From contig JANYBI010000192.1 of assembly GCA_025360875.1 (NCBI GenBank), positions 1 through 15,926 on the forward strand: 15,926 nucleotides of DNA. Direction: 5' to 3'. Positions within the stretch are counted from its first letter, which is position 1. Each line of letters starts with the position of its first letter. Both the position numbers and the translations under genes were made by a program. The notes under the pieces are model-generated. The model did no database searches, was not told where the DNA came from, and was given only the letters and a program-made list of their open reading frames with translations. The stretch comes from Lentisphaerota bacterium (lineage in GTDB: Bacteria > Verrucomicrobiota > Lentisphaeria > Victivallales > GWF2-50-93). Shown here piece after piece: positions 13,521 through 15,926 of this stretch.

Positions 13521-13593
13521 ATATTTTTCCTCCTGTTTTCCATAATTCCGTGTAAGTTAATAATCAAATAATCAAAATCAGGAGGAAAAATAT
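13521..13593 (+). promoter_or_regulatory. Leader inverted repeat masking the aminotransferase ribosome binding site
   Basis: ATATTTTTCCTCCTG (13521-13535) is the exact reverse complement of CAGGAGGAAAAATAT (13579-13593), which contains the AGGAGG ribosome binding site and ends immediately before ATG 13594. The intervening 43 bases are AT-rich. If transcription begins upstream of 13521 (for example near GATAAT at 13482), the mRNA would fold with the CCTCCT arm covering the ribosome binding site, giving translational control. If it begins within the loop, the repeat would instead be a DNA operator. Confidence 0.6.
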
Positions 13594-14718
13594 ATGCAGA
13601 CGCCTTTTTACGGTCACGTGAGACAGTACGAGAGCATCAAGAAGGAAATTGATGCGAACATGAATGAAGTGCTTATGAGCGGACAGTATGTCCTTGGTCC
13701 GATGCTCAAGAGGTTCGAAGGGGAGCTTGTCAAGTATTTCGGAACCAAGCATGCGATCGGAGTTGGAAACGGAACAGACGCTATCTGGCTCGCCCTTATG
13801 GCAATGGACATCGGCCCCGGCGACGAAGTCATCACCCATCCAAACACTTTCTTTGCTACCGCCGAAGCCGCCTGGATCGCGGGCTGCAAGGTCGTGTTCG
13901 TAGACTGCGACGAGAAGACGCGCTGTATTGATCCTGCAAAGATTGAAGCCGCGATCACCCCCAAGACCAAGGCTATCATTCCTGTCCATCTCTACGGGCA
14001 GTGCGCCGACATGCCGGCGATTGCGAAGATCGCAAAGAAGCATAATCTCAAGGTCATTGAAGACAATGCGCAGGCTATTGATGCACATGGCGGCACCTTC
14101 AAGCAGGGAGAGCTTTCCGACGCTACGGCGACAAGCTTCATAATCCAGAAGAATCTCGGATGCTTCGGAGACGGAGGAGCGCTTTTCACCAATGACGACA
14201 AGATCAACGAGAGAGTCCGCAAGCTCCGTAGCCATGGTTCGGTCAAGAGAGACCATCATTCATACGGGTTCAACAGCCGCCTCGACGATCTCCAGGCGGG
14301 AGTTCTCAGCGCGAAGCTGAAACATATCACGCAGTGGACCGACACGAGGATCAAGCTCGCTGAGCAGTACACTAAAGGCCTCAAGGGCGTAAAGTCCATG
14401 AGTCTTCCCTATGCGAAACCCGGATACCGCCATGTGTTCCATCTCTATGTCGTCGAGACAAATGTTGCGAACAAACGCGATGACCTGGTGAATTTCCTCG
14501 TCGCCAACGGTGTAGACGCCAAGACACATTATTCCATCGCCATCCACAAGCAGGAAGGTTTCCCCTGGGGCAAGGAATACAAGATTGTCGGTTCTGTCGC
14601 CAATGCCGAGAAGAACGCGGCATCATGCGTATCCCTTCCGATGTTCCCGGAACTTACGACCGCGGAAGTCGACTATTCGATCCAGAAGGTACTGGAATGG
14701 GACAAGAAGAACTCCTGA
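13594..14718 (+). CDS. DegT/DnrJ/EryC1/StrS-family PLP aminotransferase
   Basis: These sugar aminotransferases move an amino group from glutamate to a keto-sugar, usually nucleotide-linked. The 374 residues are full length. Visible motifs are SGQYVLGPMLKRFE (29-42), GVGNGTDAIWLAL (56-68), GDEVITHPNTFFATAEA (76-92), PVHLYGQCADMPAI (130-143), EDNAQAIDA with the PLP-ring Asp D157, the PLP Lys K187 in IIQKNLGCFGDGGAL, and GFNSRLDDLQAGVL (225-238). No transferable clue fixes the sugar. Its ribosome binding site lies in the leader inverted repeat, and a strong hairpin terminator follows. The next gene is an oxidoreductase of the kind that makes the keto-sugar such enzymes use. Confidence 0.93.
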   Translation: MQTPFYGHVRQYESIKKEIDANMNEVLMSGQYVLGPMLKRFEGELVKYFGTKHAIGVGNGTDAIWLALMAMDIGPGDEVITHPNTFFATAEAAWIAGCKVVFVDCDEKTRCIDPAKIEAAITPKTKAIIPVHLYGQCADMPAIAKIAKKHNLKVIEDNAQAIDAHGGTFKQGELSDATATSFIIQKNLGCFGDGGALFTNDDKINERVRKLRSHGSVKRDHHSYGFNSRLDDLQAGVLSAKLKHITQWTDTRIKLAEQYTKGLKGVKSMSLPYAKPGYRHVFHLYVVETNVANKRDDLVNFLVANGVDAKTHYSIAIHKQEGFPWGKEYKIVGSVANAEKNAASCVSLPMFPELTTAEVDYSIQKVLEWDKKNS

Positions 14719-14733
14719 TATTTTAATAAAACC

Positions 14734-14775
14734 ATGCAGCCGCTCCTTATGAAAAGGCAGCGGCTGCATATTTTA
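14734..14775 (+). terminator. Rho-independent-type terminator after the aminotransferase gene
   Basis: Arms ATGCAGCCGCT (14734-14744) and AGCGGCTGCAT (14759-14769) form an 11-bp GC-rich stem that can extend through CCTT/AAGG in the loop. ATTTTAA follows. The oxidoreductase ribosome binding site AAGGA begins right after it, so the stem could attenuate rather than fully stop transcription. Confidence 0.75.
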
Positions 14776-14788
14776 AGGACGTACCAAT

Positions 14789-15853
14789 ATGAGTAAATAC
14801 AATGTGATGATTGTTGGAATGGGGAAGCGCGGCAAGCATCATGCGACCGCATTCAACGCCAATCCTAATTTCCAAGTCACAGGAATCTGCGATATCGACG
14901 TGGAAAAGCTGAAGGCTGCAGCTCCGTCTCTCGGTAATCCGGTTATTGGAACTGATGCCGCCAGGATGGCGAAGGAGATTAAGCCCGATGTCTTCTGCTT
15001 CTGCACGATGCCCCACATAAGGATGGAAATGATGAAGGCAGCGGTTGACTGCGGCGCCAAGATGGTCGCGTTCGAAAAGCCGGTGGCCCTTAGCATGGGT
15101 GAGGCCCTGAAGCTCAAAGCGTTTGTCGAGAAGAGCGGAATCAAGGCTGTAGTCAGCCATCAGCACCGTTATGGTGTCCATTACCGGAAGGTGAAGGAGA
15201 TAGCCGCCAGCGGTGAGCTTGGAAGGATCGAAATGATCTATGCCGGCGCAACAGGCTGGATGACACACATGATGAGCCACATGGTCGACTACATGCGCTG
15301 GTACAATGGCAACGTCGAAGCGGAATGGGTGATGGGGCAGGCAGCAGGAAAGTCGAAACTTTCAGACAACCATCCTTCTCCGGACTACATCGAAGGCGTT
15401 ATCCAGTTCGCCAATGGCGTACGCGGGATAGCCGAATGCGGAGCTGGCGCTCCCGACCAGCCTGAAATTGCAAAATGGTGGGGAAAGAACCGTATCTGCG
15501 TCCAGGGAACGGAAGGTTTCGCCGAAGTCCTGACCAACGGCGGCTGGCGCGCAGTGACTTCCAAGGGAGTCCAGAAAGGCGATGGTGCGATGAACTATGA
15601 CCTTGACATGCCTCCATACATACAGGAGATGGCCGACTGGCTTATCGACGGAAAAGTCCACCAGTGCAATTTTGAGAATGCATTCAAGGGATGTGAGATA
15701 GTCAATGGCATTGTCCGTTCAGCGCTATATGGCGGACAAGTGAAACTTCCTCTTTCCGATGGGCCTGATGAAATCGCGGAACTGAAGGCCAGGCTTCCTG
15801 AAAAGAAAGCAATCACAAACTCCTTTAACAAGGCCGAATTCCCCGGTTGTTAG
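14789..15853 (+). CDS. Gfo/Idh/MocA-family NAD(P)-dependent sugar oxidoreductase
   Basis: The 354 residues start with a Rossmann fold (VMIVGMGKRGKHHATAF at 6-22, then GICDID ending the second strand). The family lysine is in FEKPVAL (95-101), followed by VVSHQHRYG (121-129). The C-terminal sheet domain has H160 and HMVDYMRWY (164-172), the usual position of catalytic His/Asp residues. The dinucleotide loop reads GMGKRG rather than the commoner GxGxxG/A with a small third residue. AAGGA lies 9 bases before the start. The gene follows the aminotransferase after a terminator-like hairpin. Substrate is unknown; pairing with a DegT-type enzyme suggests oxidation of a sugar to the keto form that the aminotransferase then uses. 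Confidence 0.9.
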   Translation: MSKYNVMIVGMGKRGKHHATAFNANPNFQVTGICDIDVEKLKAAAPSLGNPVIGTDAARMAKEIKPDVFCFCTMPHIRMEMMKAAVDCGAKMVAFEKPVALSMGEALKLKAFVEKSGIKAVVSHQHRYGVHYRKVKEIAASGELGRIEMIYAGATGWMTHMMSHMVDYMRWYNGNVEAEWVMGQAAGKSKLSDNHPSPDYIEGVIQFANGVRGIAECGAGAPDQPEIAKWWGKNRICVQGTEGFAEVLTNGGWRAVTSKGVQKGDGAMNYDLDMPPYIQEMADWLIDGKVHQCNFENAFKGCEIVNGIVRSALYGGQVKLPLSDGPDEIAELKARLPEKKAITNSFNKAEFPGC

Positions 15854-15926
15854 TAGGTTGAGCTTCAGCCCGACATTTTTTGTCTTCCAATTCTTACTTG
15901 ATATCTTTTCTTCAATAATTCAAAAC
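15854..15926. other. AT-rich tail without a visible gene
   Basis: The 73 bases downstream of the oxidoreductase contain GACA-TTTTT-TGTC, too small to call a terminator, and nothing else recognisable. Confidence 0.4.

Noticed and set aside
1..15926. CRISPR arrays, tRNA genes, transposases or phage genes
   Set aside because: No spaced direct repeats, cloverleaf sequences or transposase/integrase motifs were seen on either strand.

Overview
The window has about 50% GC and is densely coded. It looks like a chromosomal piece of a PVC-superphylum bacterium, most likely Lentisphaerota (Victivallales-like). The clues are pseudopilins whose hydrophobic stretch follows a non-Gly residue (KQH|FALMEL, a local form of the RRxFTLIELLVV type common in that phylum), a small ECF sigma factor overlapping a membrane anti-sigma gene, and genes for uronate and amino-sugar breakdown. 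Lineage is inferred from protein style only; no rRNA or tRNA is present.

Layout. 1-3140: the 3' part of uronate isomerase (uxaC), an unusually short uvrC, then a convergent vapBC-type toxin-antitoxin pair with its own promoter and candidate operator. 3141-4573: a signal peptidase I gene and a small membrane-anchored NTF2/SnoaL-like protein, both embedded in decayed copies of a TTCTGTGGTT-type repeat, ending in a double hairpin. 4569-6128 (minus): an N-acyl-D-amino-acid deacylase. 6129-12544: the centrepiece, a compact pseudopilus/type II secretion-like locus with an ECF sigma factor, an anti-sigma factor, a GspE/PilB-type ATPase, two consecutive GspF-type platform proteins and three pseudopilins in the order I-like, J-like, mini K-like. 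A 44-bp element with the layout of an ECF promoter lies upstream of the sigma gene and again upstream of the first gspF. This suggests that the sigma factor activates both itself and the platform/pilin operon. 12647-15853: glucosamine-6-phosphate deaminase (nagB), a DegT-type PLP aminotransferase whose ribosome binding site sits inside a 15-bp inverted repeat, and a Gfo/Idh/MocA oxidoreductase.

How the genes relate. The pseudopilus locus is a single physical and probably regulatory unit. It lacks a secretin, GspG, GspL/M and prepilin peptidase, which must come from elsewhere if the machine is functional. uxaC, nagB, the deacylase, the aminotransferase and the oxidoreductase fit a carbohydrate- and amino-sugar-using heterotroph.

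Two dispersed signals cut across genes. One is an exact 15-bp palindrome, CTGCGAACTTCGCAG, present four times inside coding sequence and in more than one reading frame, with looser relatives elsewhere. The other is a set of ATAATTT(TGC)...(GCA)AAATTAT-type hairpins at gene ends. The best candidates for something undescribed are the sigma-controlled mini pseudopilus with its paired promoters, the dispersed palindrome, and the leader inverted repeat before the aminotransferase.
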